IMG/VR virus record: IMGVR_UViG_3300045119_000234
Coordinates: 1 to 42,321 of that record
DNA length: 42,321 nt
Source of the DNA: a virus
Direction: 5' to 3' (one strand)
Shown: positions 1 to 6,689 of the stretch, one piece after another
How positions within the stretch are numbered: the stretch's first letter is position 1
How the letters are laid out: each line of letters opens with the position of its first letter
Made by a program: the position numbers and the translations under genes
Notes under the pieces: model-generated
Seen by the model: only the letters and a program-made list of their open reading frames with translations
The model's database searches: none
What the model was told of the DNA's origin: nothing

Positions 1-149
1 CCCGCATCGCCGCCATTTCGGCTTCCATCTGGATCGGCACGGCGCCCGCCGCAGCGCGCTCGATGAAGCTCTCGGCCGCGTTCTTGAGCTCGCGCGCGCC
101 CGGCCCGAGGTTCTTCAACTCTTGACCATCGATATGGGCCAGCGCCTCG
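1..149. repeat. Terminal direct repeat, left copy
   Basis: Bases 1-149 are repeated at 42173-42321. The copies differ only at positions 17 and 23 (T here, C at 42189 and 42195), so the last 126 bases are identical. A minus-strand coding sequence reads in frame through the join, so the repeat most likely marks closure of a circular or circularly permuted map. A true packaged terminal repeat is less likely but not excluded. Confidence 0.93.
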
Positions 150-514
150 ACGGTGTAGATGTTCTGCGATTTCAGCTCGGCGCGGCGCGCCTCGGTCAGG
201 AATGGCGCGTAATCCAGGGGCGTGCCGGTGCGGGTCTGCGCGGTGTGCGCGCTAAATTGTTTGTATTGCGGAGCGAAGCGCTCAGCGTAGGTGATGGAAC
301 GCTCGCGCCCGGTCAGCGGGTCGAACACCTTGAGCGGGCAGAACGTATGCGCCGGGAACACGCTGACGGCGCGCGAGCCAGGGAAGCGCACCTCGCACAC
401 CTCCATGTCATCAGCGACCAAACGCCCGGCCTTGACCGAGGCGGCCTCGTTGGGGATGGCGGCGTGCTTGAACAGCACGATCAGAACACTGTCAGGGTCT
501 TGCAGGGGCGGCAT
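1..514 (-). CDS. Virion-associated protein following the capsid gene, HhH-like motif (N-terminal part; continues at 42172)
   Basis: This is the 5' part of a gene whose 3' part is at 41955-42172. Joined across the terminal repeat it is 732 nt, 243 aa. The start is the ATG at 514, because AGGAG lies six bases upstream; an ATG at 520 would leave no spacing. No stop occurs down to base 1. The middle of the protein, around residues 115-150, has a helix-hairpin-helix look (NIYTVEALAHIDGQEL, then a Gly-Pro-Gly turn, then an Ala/Glu helix). A coiled-coil stretch and a short C-terminal helical domain follow. It lies directly after the capsid gene and before the tail adaptor, a place where head-completion or virion-associated proteins are often found. 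The function is not established; the head-completion role is inferred from position. Confidence 0.85.
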   Translation of the reverse strand, partial: MPPLQDPDSVLIVLFKHAAIPNEAASVKAGRLVADDMEVCEVRFPGSRAVSVFPAHTFCPLKVFDPLTGRERSITYAERFAPQYKQFSAHTAQTRTGTPLDYAPFLTEARRAELKSQNIYTVEALAHIDGQELKNLGPGARELKNAAESFIERAAAGAVPIQMEAEMAAMR

Positions 515-540
515 CAACATCTCCTCGAACTAATAGACGA

Positions 541-587
541 AGCCGCCGCTCCGGGCGCTCTCCCGCGAGAACCTCTAAGCGGCGGCT
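541..587 (-). terminator. Inverted repeat between capsid gene and next late gene
   Basis: AGCCGCCGCT (541-550) and AGCGGCGGCT (578-587) form a perfect 10-bp inverted repeat with a 27-nt loop. It lies in the 111-nt gap between the capsid stop and the next start (515-625), one of the largest gaps in the late operon. There is no T tract, so it may be a partial terminator, an mRNA-stabilising 3' structure for the highly expressed capsid message, or a processing site. Confidence 0.5.
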
Positions 588-625
588 CCGTACTCCTCAC
601 CGGATTGGAGACGGCGAGAAGCGGT

Positions 626-1648
626 TTAAGCGGCCGGGTTGCTGTCGTAGAACCGCCAGTTATACAGCGGATTGACTTGTGTCAGCTCACCCATCCAGCC
701 AATGAACTGCGCCACCGCGTCCTTGTCGATCGGCATCTGGCCGTCGCCGTCGAACAGCTTGTCGAAATTGCGGTTGGGATGATAGCGCAGCCGCAGGCTG
801 TCGGTGTTGAGCCCGAACGTGGTGTTGGCCGGCATGTTGGAGCCGATGCCGCCATCCATCACAATTTCTGCTCGTTTACCGCCGCCGATATACTCCAGCG
901 CCGAGAAGCCTAGCTTGCCGAGGCTGGTGTCATTGGTCTGGCGCTGGATTGCGATGGTCGCCGCGTCGTAGGCGGCGTAATGCTCCGGCGACATCAGCAG
1001 CAGGTCGGCATGATCGCGGCCGCGGCTCTGTCGCGTCATGATGGCGTTGAGGAACGGCCGGATCGTGGTCGAGTTGACCTGCGTGCCGATCGCCGCGTTC
1101 ATGGTCTGCGCGTCGAACGTCTGCGTGCGCCAGATCACCGCGGTGCCGCGGTCGATGCCGCCATACACACCGGAGGTGTTGACGATCGGCACCGCCGTCG
1201 CCAACCCAGTGATCTGCTTGCCGCCGTTGGCGGTGCCGTCACTGTAGATGCCGGCGTCCATCGTATCCTCGAGCGCACGCTCGGCGGCGTCGATGTAGGC
1301 ATCGTAAACGTCGATCAGCTGGCCCTCGCCTTCGTTGCCGAGGATTTCCTGCATCGAGAGCACGATTGGCACGACCACCATCTTCGGTGAGAAGAAGGCG
1401 TCATTGAACAGATCGATCGCGGGATTGAGCAGCTGATCATAGCCCGAATACCACTGCGCGTTCTGCTTACCGATCTGCAGGGTCTGGCGGATCAGCGGAC
1501 CGTGATAGGTCTGCCACAGCCCCTTGCGGCGCATCACCGCCAGCAGCGCGTTGTTGTTGCTGACGAGGTCTTGGTAGTCCGGCGAGCGGTCCTCCAGCGT
1601 CATCGACAGGATTTGCTGGTAGGCGGCATTCGAGGTGACATTAGGCAT
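626..1648 (-). CDS. Major capsid protein
   Basis: A 340-aa protein directly downstream of the scaffold-like gene and upstream of the connector genes, the canonical place for the coat protein. The sequence fits phage coat proteins of this size: an N-terminal helical segment, a central region with GGIDRGTAVIWRTQT (about residues 164-178), and a C-terminal beta-rich segment containing LLMSPEHYAAYDAA and DGGIGSNMPANTTFGLNTD. I take it as an HK97-fold coat protein on the basis of length, context and overall pattern; I cannot run a fold search. The start ATG at 1648 is preceded by an AG-rich tract (GGGGACC). It is followed by a 111-nt gap with an inverted repeat, suggesting separate control of its message. 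Confidence 0.85.
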   Translation of the reverse strand: MPNVTSNAAYQQILSMTLEDRSPDYQDLVSNNNALLAVMRRKGLWQTYHGPLIRQTLQIGKQNAQWYSGYDQLLNPAIDLFNDAFFSPKMVVVPIVLSMQEILGNEGEGQLIDVYDAYIDAAERALEDTMDAGIYSDGTANGGKQITGLATAVPIVNTSGVYGGIDRGTAVIWRTQTFDAQTMNAAIGTQVNSTTIRPFLNAIMTRQSRGRDHADLLLMSPEHYAAYDAATIAIQRQTNDTSLGKLGFSALEYIGGGKRAEIVMDGGIGSNMPANTTFGLNTDSLRLRYHPNRNFDKLFDGDGQMPIDKDAVAQFIGWMGELTQVNPLYNWRFYDSNPAA

Positions 1649-1660
1649 CGGTGGTCCCCG

Positions 1661-3007
1661 TTACAGCGACCCACCTGCCCTGCGCACGGCGTTGGCGATG
1701 ATGTCGCGGCGATTTCCTGGTTTGCTCGTGCGCCGATCGGCGCGCCCGTTCGGGGCGGCGCCAGCTGGCGCACCTGAAATGGATCGATCAACCGGCGCGC
1801 GGGTCTGAGCCGCGGCCGCGCCGTTACCGTTACCGTTGCGGGTCTGAGCCGCTGTCGGCGGTCGCAGCAGATTGGCGCGGGCGTACGCATTCTCGAGCGT
1901 ATGGCCGGCGCGCAACTCCTGCACAATCACATCGCTCAGCTCGTCCAGCCGCGGGTGGGTATCGGCGAACCGATCGACCCCTTGGCGCGTCTGACCGTAG
2001 CGCTGCGAATACTGCTGCTGACTATGCATCTGCTGCAGCGCCGCGGCAAGCTTCGAGACTTGGGTGGTGAGCTGGCCGATGCGAGCGTCGTGCGCGCCCT
2101 GGACGTTGGCGGTGCGCACCTGGGCGTGCTCCGCGGGTGACTGCGAGGCGACGTACTGCGCGATGTCGCGGAAGGTGAGCTGATAGCCATCCGCCGTGCG
2201 CAGGTTCATGTTGTGGACGAGGGTGTCGAGCCCGCCCAACGGATCGTTGCGCAGCTTGGTTTCCATGCTGACGTAGTTGGTCAGCGCCTTCTGCAGCGAA
2301 GTGCCGTGCGAGCGCGCCAGATCGCGGAACATGCGGATGCTGTGCATCTCTTCAACGTCGGCGCGGGACTGCTGGTAGTAGCGGCCGAACTCGTTCTGCA
2401 TGCGGTGCACGTCGGCGCGGACGTGATCCGGCGTAGCTGCCCAGGCCTGCTTGGCGGCCGCGCTCATGCGTTGCGGCGGCTCGCGGTAGGGGTCAGTGGC
2501 CGGCAGCTGTGCTCCAGGCGCCGCCTGCGGCCGCTGGCCGGGCTGCTGGCCGCTCTGCTGCCCGGGCATCTGCAGCTGGCCGGAACGCGGATCACGCCGC
2601 CCGGTCTGGGCCCCACCCACCACCTCGCGCGGCGCGAACCGGCCGCCCTCGTCGCGCTCGGCCGGCCGCTTGCGCAGATCGATCGGCGGCTCGCCCTTAG
2701 CCGCGGCCGGCCTCTCGGCGGCGACCGGCTCGGGCGGCTGATTGTGGCCCGGCCTCGCCTTCGCTACCGGGAACTTGACACCTTCGCGGGTGCTCTCGAA
2801 CGCCCGCGCGATCGTCTCGCGGCGGCTCTCCGGGCGCCCCGCCGGCTTGCGGTACTCGCCCTCACCGCGCGGCGGTGCCTGGGAGCCGATCGGCGCCGGC
2901 TGGTTGATCGGGTTCTGGTCGATCACCACCTCGCGCGGCGGCGGCGCTGCTGGCGCGGGTGCGGGTGCCGGCGCCGGTGCTGGCGCCGGAGCGGGTGCAT
3001 CAGCCAT
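1661..3007 (-). CDS. Putative capsid scaffolding protein
   Basis: A 448-aa protein immediately upstream of the coat gene. The N-terminal 30 residues are mostly Pro-Ala repeats. Residues to about 180 are low-complexity and rich in Pro, Gln and Arg. The central part (about 180-380) is helical and coiled-coil prone (PDHVRADVHRMQNEFGRYY; QLTTQVSKLAAALQQMHSQQ). The C-terminus is strongly basic (KPGNRRDIIANAVRRAGG), as expected for a scaffold tail that binds acidic patches of the coat protein. The start ATG at 3007 has GGGAGGA seven bases upstream, better than the ATG at 3061, and it overlaps the preceding gene by 8 nt. The scaffold role is inferred from position, helical content and the basic C-terminus. 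Confidence 0.7.
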   Translation of the reverse strand: MADAPAPAPAPAPAPAPAPAAPPPREVVIDQNPINQPAPIGSQAPPRGEGEYRKPAGRPESRRETIARAFESTREGVKFPVAKARPGHNQPPEPVAAERPAAAKGEPPIDLRKRPAERDEGGRFAPREVVGGAQTGRRDPRSGQLQMPGQQSGQQPGQRPQAAPGAQLPATDPYREPPQRMSAAAKQAWAATPDHVRADVHRMQNEFGRYYQQSRADVEEMHSIRMFRDLARSHGTSLQKALTNYVSMETKLRNDPLGGLDTLVHNMNLRTADGYQLTFRDIAQYVASQSPAEHAQVRTANVQGAHDARIGQLTTQVSKLAAALQQMHSQQQYSQRYGQTRQGVDRFADTHPRLDELSDVIVQELRAGHTLENAYARANLLRPPTAAQTRNGNGNGAAAAQTRAPVDRSISGAPAGAAPNGRADRRTSKPGNRRDIIANAVRRAGGSL

Positions 3008-3350
3008 TGGATTGTCCTCCCTGGCGCGGGCGGCGACCGGCGCGGTGCTGCGCAGCGGCACGCTGGAATGCCAAGCGTCTCGCCCGCTTGTTAGCAGCTG
3101 ACGCGGTCGCGCGCACCTTCTGACGCGGCTTCTCGTTGCCGACCTCGATCAGCCCAAGGGCACGGCCAACCGCGCGGAACTTGGCCTTGGAGGTGTAGAA
3201 CCGCCCGTCGACCTGCTCGGTCGGCTCCATTTCGTCGCGGATAATCATCGGGCTCGGCAGGTCCGAACGTGCTGGCGGCCGGCTCGGCCGCGCCAGCCGC
3301 CAGCGTCCGGGCGCTATCTCGATCAGCTCACCGTCGCGGTGCGTTGGCAT
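3000..3350 (-). CDS. Small basic virion-operon protein, unknown
   Basis: About 116 aa. The core DGRFYTSKAKFRAVGRALGL (residues about 48-67) followed by IEVGNE resembles a small conserved phage protein type that often sits between portal and scaffold genes, but I cannot name its family. The C-terminus is very basic and Ala/Arg-rich. The start is uncertain: ATG 3350 gives a 23-nt overlap with the upstream gene and has no good Shine-Dalgarno; ATG 3248 would remove the first 34 residues but keep the conserved core. It is transcribed with and overlaps the scaffold gene. Confidence 0.7.
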   Translation of the reverse strand: MPTHRDGELIEIAPGRWRLARPSRPPARSDLPSPMIIRDEMEPTEQVDGRFYTSKAKFRAVGRALGLIEVGNEKPRQKVRATASAANKRARRLAFQRAAAQHRAGRRPRQGGQSNG

Positions 3351-4296
3351 GCTCGCGGCGCTGCTCGGCATCGTTGTCCCATGTCTCACGGCCAGCCGGA
3401 TACTGACTGCCCTGTGGGTCGCGGCCAGGACCACGCCCAGGCGCGCCGTCGCGGTTGCGGGCGTCCTCCGGCAGCTGCCATGGTGGTTGCTGCGCGCCGC
3501 GAGCGCCTTCCGGCAAGTTCTCGTCGGCGATCGTGGGCGGCTCGTTGATGGACTGCGGCATATCGTACAGGCCGGGCGCCGGGTTCATCGAGGTCGCCGG
3601 CGCGTACGGCGTCACGCCGCGGTGGCCGGGATTGCCGGTAATATCCTCAAGATCGCGGATCGACTTGTGCGGCGCGCGCTCGCCCTCCTTAAGGTCGAGC
3701 ATGTCGCTCGGGCGATTGCGCGGATCGAGGCCGGGCTGGTCCATGTGCTCGTAGCCGGCCTTCACCATGTTATCGAGCTGGTCCCGGTCGATGCGCTCGT
3801 CGGCCGCCTTCTGCGCCAGCTCGTTGCGCTTGTGCTGCTCGTCGAGCTGGTGACGCACCTCCTCGACGCGGCGGCGCTCGTCCTCCTGCTGCCGCTGCAG
3901 CCGATCATCAGGCTGCTGCTGGGCGTGGTCGCCGCGGCCCTGCTGCGGGCGCTGGCGCTTCTCCTCCTGCTCGCGCTGGTGCTTGGCTGTGTCGCGCTGC
4001 GCTTCCTGCTCGCTCGCCTCCTTCTGCTCGCGCTCGTGCTGCTGGCGCTGCTCGTCCTGCCCGTGTCGCGGGTACTGGTCCGAGCCCTGCTGCGCCCGCC
4101 GGCGCTGCTCGTCCTGCTCGCGCTGGCGCTGCTCGGCATGCTCACCGCCTTCCGCCTGCCGCTGGCGCTGCTCGGCCATCTCGCGCTGCAAACGCTCGCG
4201 CTGTTGCTGCTCGTACTGCTCGCGCTGGCGGCGCTGCTCCGCCTGCTCGCGCTCGTGCTTGTCCTTGTCCTTGTCGTGCTCGTGCTTGTTGGTCAT
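3328..4296 (-). CDS. Highly charged Glu/Gln/Arg coiled-coil protein
   Basis: A 322-aa protein whose first 190 residues are almost entirely Glu, Gln, Arg, Lys, His and Asp (for example KDKDKHEREQAEQRRQREQ), predicting a long single helix or coiled coil. The remaining part is more ordinary and Pro-rich (VTPYAPATSMNPAPGLYDM), and contains SINEPP, a motif that also occurs twice in the upstream neighbour (QSINEPDD, GSINEPAT). ATG 4296 overlaps the upstream stop by 4 nt, and GGGAG lies about nine bases upstream. Candidates are an auxiliary scaffold or internal head protein, but no family is recognised. The opposite strand carries a long Leu-rich open frame that is a mirror of this composition. Confidence 0.8.
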   Translation of the reverse strand: MTNKHEHDKDKDKHEREQAEQRRQREQYEQQQRERLQREMAEQRQRQAEGGEHAEQRQREQDEQRRRAQQGSDQYPRHGQDEQRQQHEREQKEASEQEAQRDTAKHQREQEEKRQRPQQGRGDHAQQQPDDRLQRQQEDERRRVEEVRHQLDEQHKRNELAQKAADERIDRDQLDNMVKAGYEHMDQPGLDPRNRPSDMLDLKEGERAPHKSIRDLEDITGNPGHRGVTPYAPATSMNPAPGLYDMPQSINEPPTIADENLPEGARGAQQPPWQLPEDARNRDGAPGRGPGRDPQGSQYPAGRETWDNDAEQRREHANAPRR

Positions 4297-4703
4297 CGCT
4301 GCGTTCTCCCAGGTGGTCGCGCCGATCGACCGGCGGCCTCCGTGAACGTAAACGTCGCAGGCTCCGATTGGAGCTGCCCGTTGCGGATAATACACGGCAC
4401 CGCGGCCGGGGCGCCCCATAACGAGGGTTTGACGCCGGTGGACAGCCTGCCGTCCGCGTTATGCGTCGTCGGCTCGTCGTGGCCGGCGAAATGGATCACG
4501 CTGTCGGCGGTGAAGTTCTCACCCTGGATGTAGAGGGTGAAATCCGGATCGCCGATCGCGCAGCTGTCAGGCTCCAGCGCGGTGATCACCGGGCGCTGCG
4601 GCGCCGTCGCCGGCTCGTTGATGCTGCCGCCACGGATCGGCGCGCGTGACGGATCATCCGGCTCGTTGATGCTCTGGCCGGGAGGCGGGGGTTTCGTAGC
4701 CAT
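4293..4703 (-). CDS. IPT/TIG-like domain protein
   Basis: A 136-aa protein. After a Pro-rich start with SINEP repeats, residues about 37-125 read as one immunoglobulin-like TIG domain: PVITALEPDSCAIGDPDFTL, then YIQGENFTADSVIHFAGHDEP, ending in SEPATFTFTEA. TIG/IPT domains have the pattern P-x-I-x-x-l-x-P-x-x, G, G-x-n-F, v-x-f-n/g, all visible here. Such domains decorate phage capsids or tails and can bind surface sugars. The start ATG 4703 shares one base with the upstream TGA. It follows another TIG-like gene, suggesting a pair of decoration proteins. Confidence 0.75.
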   Translation of the reverse strand: MATKPPPPGQSINEPDDPSRAPIRGGSINEPATAPQRPVITALEPDSCAIGDPDFTLYIQGENFTADSVIHFAGHDEPTTHNADGRLSTGVKPSLWGAPAAVPCIIRNGQLQSEPATFTFTEAAGRSARPPGRTQR

Positions 4704-5296
4704 CAGGTAAATGTCCATGTCAGCGGCGCCGTGACGACACTGCCGCCGGTCACAACTGTCACCGGCCAAGTGCCGGCAGTCGGCCGCTTGGTGATCGTGG
4801 GACACGACAACAGCGACGGCGTTACCACGTTGGTCGGCACCGGAGCGCCGTTGACGAACACCACCGACTGCTTGGTGAAGCCGGTTCCGATGACGGTCTG
4901 CGTGGTGTTGCCACCGCCCGAGGTGGTGCTTGGCGTGCCGAGGCTGGTCGCCGTTGGATTGACGGCCGGCGACAGGCTCGAGGCGTGCTGCGCATTCGGC
5001 GTGGTGGTGTAGCTGCCAAGGTCGGAGACGGTGACCAGCGGCCCGGCCGGCAGGAAGGTGCTCGGACTGTAGGTCTGCGTCACCACCACCTCGGTGCCGC
5101 GGCCTTCCGCGTCGAGGCTCGGGAAGTTGGCGTTGTCGACTGAGGCGAGCTTCGCCGCGAACGCGGTCAGCGGCCCGGCGGCGCCGTCGTCGACCGCCAG
5201 CTGCGCGGGCGCGGTCGGCGGCGTCGTGCCCAGGAACGAGAAGTTAGTTGGCGGCGTCGGATTGGGCGGTGTCACCGTCAGTGCTGATTGAGCCAT
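4703..5296 (-). CDS. Putative virion decoration protein with C-terminal IPT/TIG-like domain
   Basis: A 197-aa protein rich in Thr, Pro, Ser and Val. Residues about 25-100 contain LDAEGRGTEVVVTQTYSP and a Ser/Thr-rich linker. The last 75 residues look like an immunoglobulin-like TIG domain (TVIGTGFTKQSVVFVNGAPV followed by beta strands ending TAPLTWTFT). GGGGAG lies about seven bases before the ATG. It lies four bases after the discoidin-domain gene and is coupled to a second TIG-like gene. Together these three genes look like a surface-exposed adhesive or decoration set; this role is inferred. Confidence 0.7.
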   Translation of the reverse strand: MAQSALTVTPPNPTPPTNFSFLGTTPPTAPAQLAVDDGAAGPLTAFAAKLASVDNANFPSLDAEGRGTEVVVTQTYSPSTFLPAGPLVTVSDLGSYTTTPNAQHASSLSPAVNPTATSLGTPSTTSGGGNTTQTVIGTGFTKQSVVFVNGAPVPTNVVTPSLLSCPTITKRPTAGTWPVTVVTGGSVVTAPLTWTFT

Positions 5297-5300
5297 CGTC

Positions 5301-6443
5301 TCATCTCCCCGAGGGTCGCGCCGTAAGCCGGTCGCGGATGCGCTCTAGCATCGGCGGCGGATCATAGCGGAATAAACCGATAGGGCCACAGTCCGCGCTT
5401 GCCAGATTTGACCGCGTGACGTTCCAGCGCCAGTAGCGGAAGGTCGCGGGGGCGGCCAGCGCGAATACCTGTGTGACATTCAGGCCGACCGTGGCGGACA
5501 GCGACACCGTGTCGAGCGTGGTCCAGACACTGCCGTCCGGCGAGCCGGCGAGCGTCCAATCCAGCCACTGATGATAGATGCCATCGGAGCGCGACGTGAT
5601 TTCATACTCGGACACCTTGCCGGGTGCGCCGAGGTCGATCTGAACCCACTGCGGCACGTTACCGCCCGCCGCCCAGAAGGCACCCGGGAAGCCGCTGAAA
5701 CTATTATAGGCGTGATGTGTCGCGTCATAGATCGACTGCGCCGAGGCCACGAACGGCGACGGCGCATTATCAGCTGTCATATTGTTAGGCGATACCCGCA
5801 CCCGCACCGGGTCGAGGTTCTGGAAGCCCCAGAGCCCGATATTGCCGGCGTCGACCCGCGTCGGGTAGCTGCTCTTGGTGATATTCCAGCGCCAGAAACG
5901 GTAGACGACAGAGGCCGGTAGTTGAAACGTCGTGTAATTGCCGGGCGCGCCGAGGTCGGCCCCGACCTGAGTGTCGAGCAGGGTCCAATTCCGGCCATCC
6001 GGCGAACCCTGCATGGTCCAGTCCAGCCAGGAGATGTTTGATATCGGATGCGTCTGCAGTGTGTATTCCTTGACGCTTAACGCCGCGCCGAGGTCAATGG
6101 CCACCCACGCTGGGAATGGAGTTGGATCATTCGTCTGCCAACCGCTGTTGATTGAGCTGTTGAAACAATAATAGGGCGGCTGCCAGACGTACCATTCCGA
6201 GCCGGTCACGACATAAGGCGGCGGCGCGTTCATGTCGGTCATGTTGTCGGGCGACTTGCGCACCAGCGGGCCGGGGTCCGGCGGCGTGACGCCACCACCG
6301 GCGTAGGTCACCGGCAGGCCGAACGCCGGCACCTGCGTCACCGCCAGCCCGAAACCGCTGCTGCTCTCCTCGACCGGCAGGCCGTTAGGCGCGAGAACTA
6401 CCGCCAACCCACCCTTCGGCACCGTGATGACAGGTCGTCCCAT
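5301..6443 (-). CDS. Tandem discoidin (F5/8 type C-like) domain protein, probable carbohydrate binding
   Basis: A 380-aa protein. After a 55-residue N-terminal segment there are two homologous domains (about 62-212 and 213-367). Both start with a similar pattern (SPDNMTDMNAPPPYVV and SPNNMTADNAPSPFVA), continue with a Trp- and Phe-rich core (WVAIDLGA / WVQIDLGA, then EYTLQT / EYEITS), then WLDWTMQGSPDG / WLDWTLAGSPDG, and end in FWRWNITKS / YWRWNVTRS. These are hallmarks of F5/8 type C (discoidin) beta-sandwich domains, which bind glycans or lipids. In the late operon this is a likely receptor-binding or capsid-decoration protein. An AGGAC tract precedes ATG 6443. Confidence 0.88.
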   Translation of the reverse strand: MGRPVITVPKGGLAVVLAPNGLPVEESSSGFGLAVTQVPAFGLPVTYAGGGVTPPDPGPLVRKSPDNMTDMNAPPPYVVTGSEWYVWQPPYYCFNSSINSGWQTNDPTPFPAWVAIDLGAALSVKEYTLQTHPISNISWLDWTMQGSPDGRNWTLLDTQVGADLGAPGNYTTFQLPASVVYRFWRWNITKSSYPTRVDAGNIGLWGFQNLDPVRVRVSPNNMTADNAPSPFVASAQSIYDATHHAYNSFSGFPGAFWAAGGNVPQWVQIDLGAPGKVSEYEITSRSDGIYHQWLDWTLAGSPDGSVWTTLDTVSLSATVGLNVTQVFALAAPATFRYWRWNVTRSNLASADCGPIGLFRYDPPPMLERIRDRLTARPSGR

Positions 6444-6452
6444 GGGTGCGTC

Positions 6453-6689
6453 CTATTCCATCGCCACACCGCCGCCATTGGCGGCGGCGGCGACATTATC
6501 GATCAGCTCGCGCGAACCCTTAGGATCACAGGCCGCCAGCCGGATAGCTATGCAGGCCTCGGCAACCCGGCCCGGATTAACACCGTAAGCGAACGCAATC
6601 ACATGCTGGTCGACCCCCTGCACGTAGTGCAGGTGCGCCGCAGTAATGCGCTCCTCGAAGGTCAGCGCCGTCTTGCGTGCGGGTTTCAT
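6453..6689 (-). CDS. Small helix-turn-helix-like protein in the late operon
   Basis: A 78-aa protein. Residues about 8-45 (LTFEERITAAHLHYVQGVDQ, then HVIAFAYGVNPGRVAEACIA) have the spacing of a helix-turn-helix: a recognition-like helix after the Gly-Val turn. ATG 6689 overlaps the upstream stop by 4 nt. A DNA-binding fold among virion genes may be a late regulator or a structural protein using the same fold. No family is named with confidence. Confidence 0.7.
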   Translation of the reverse strand: MKPARKTALTFEERITAAHLHYVQGVDQHVIAFAYGVNPGRVAEACIAIRLAACDPKGSRELIDNVAAAANGGGVAME

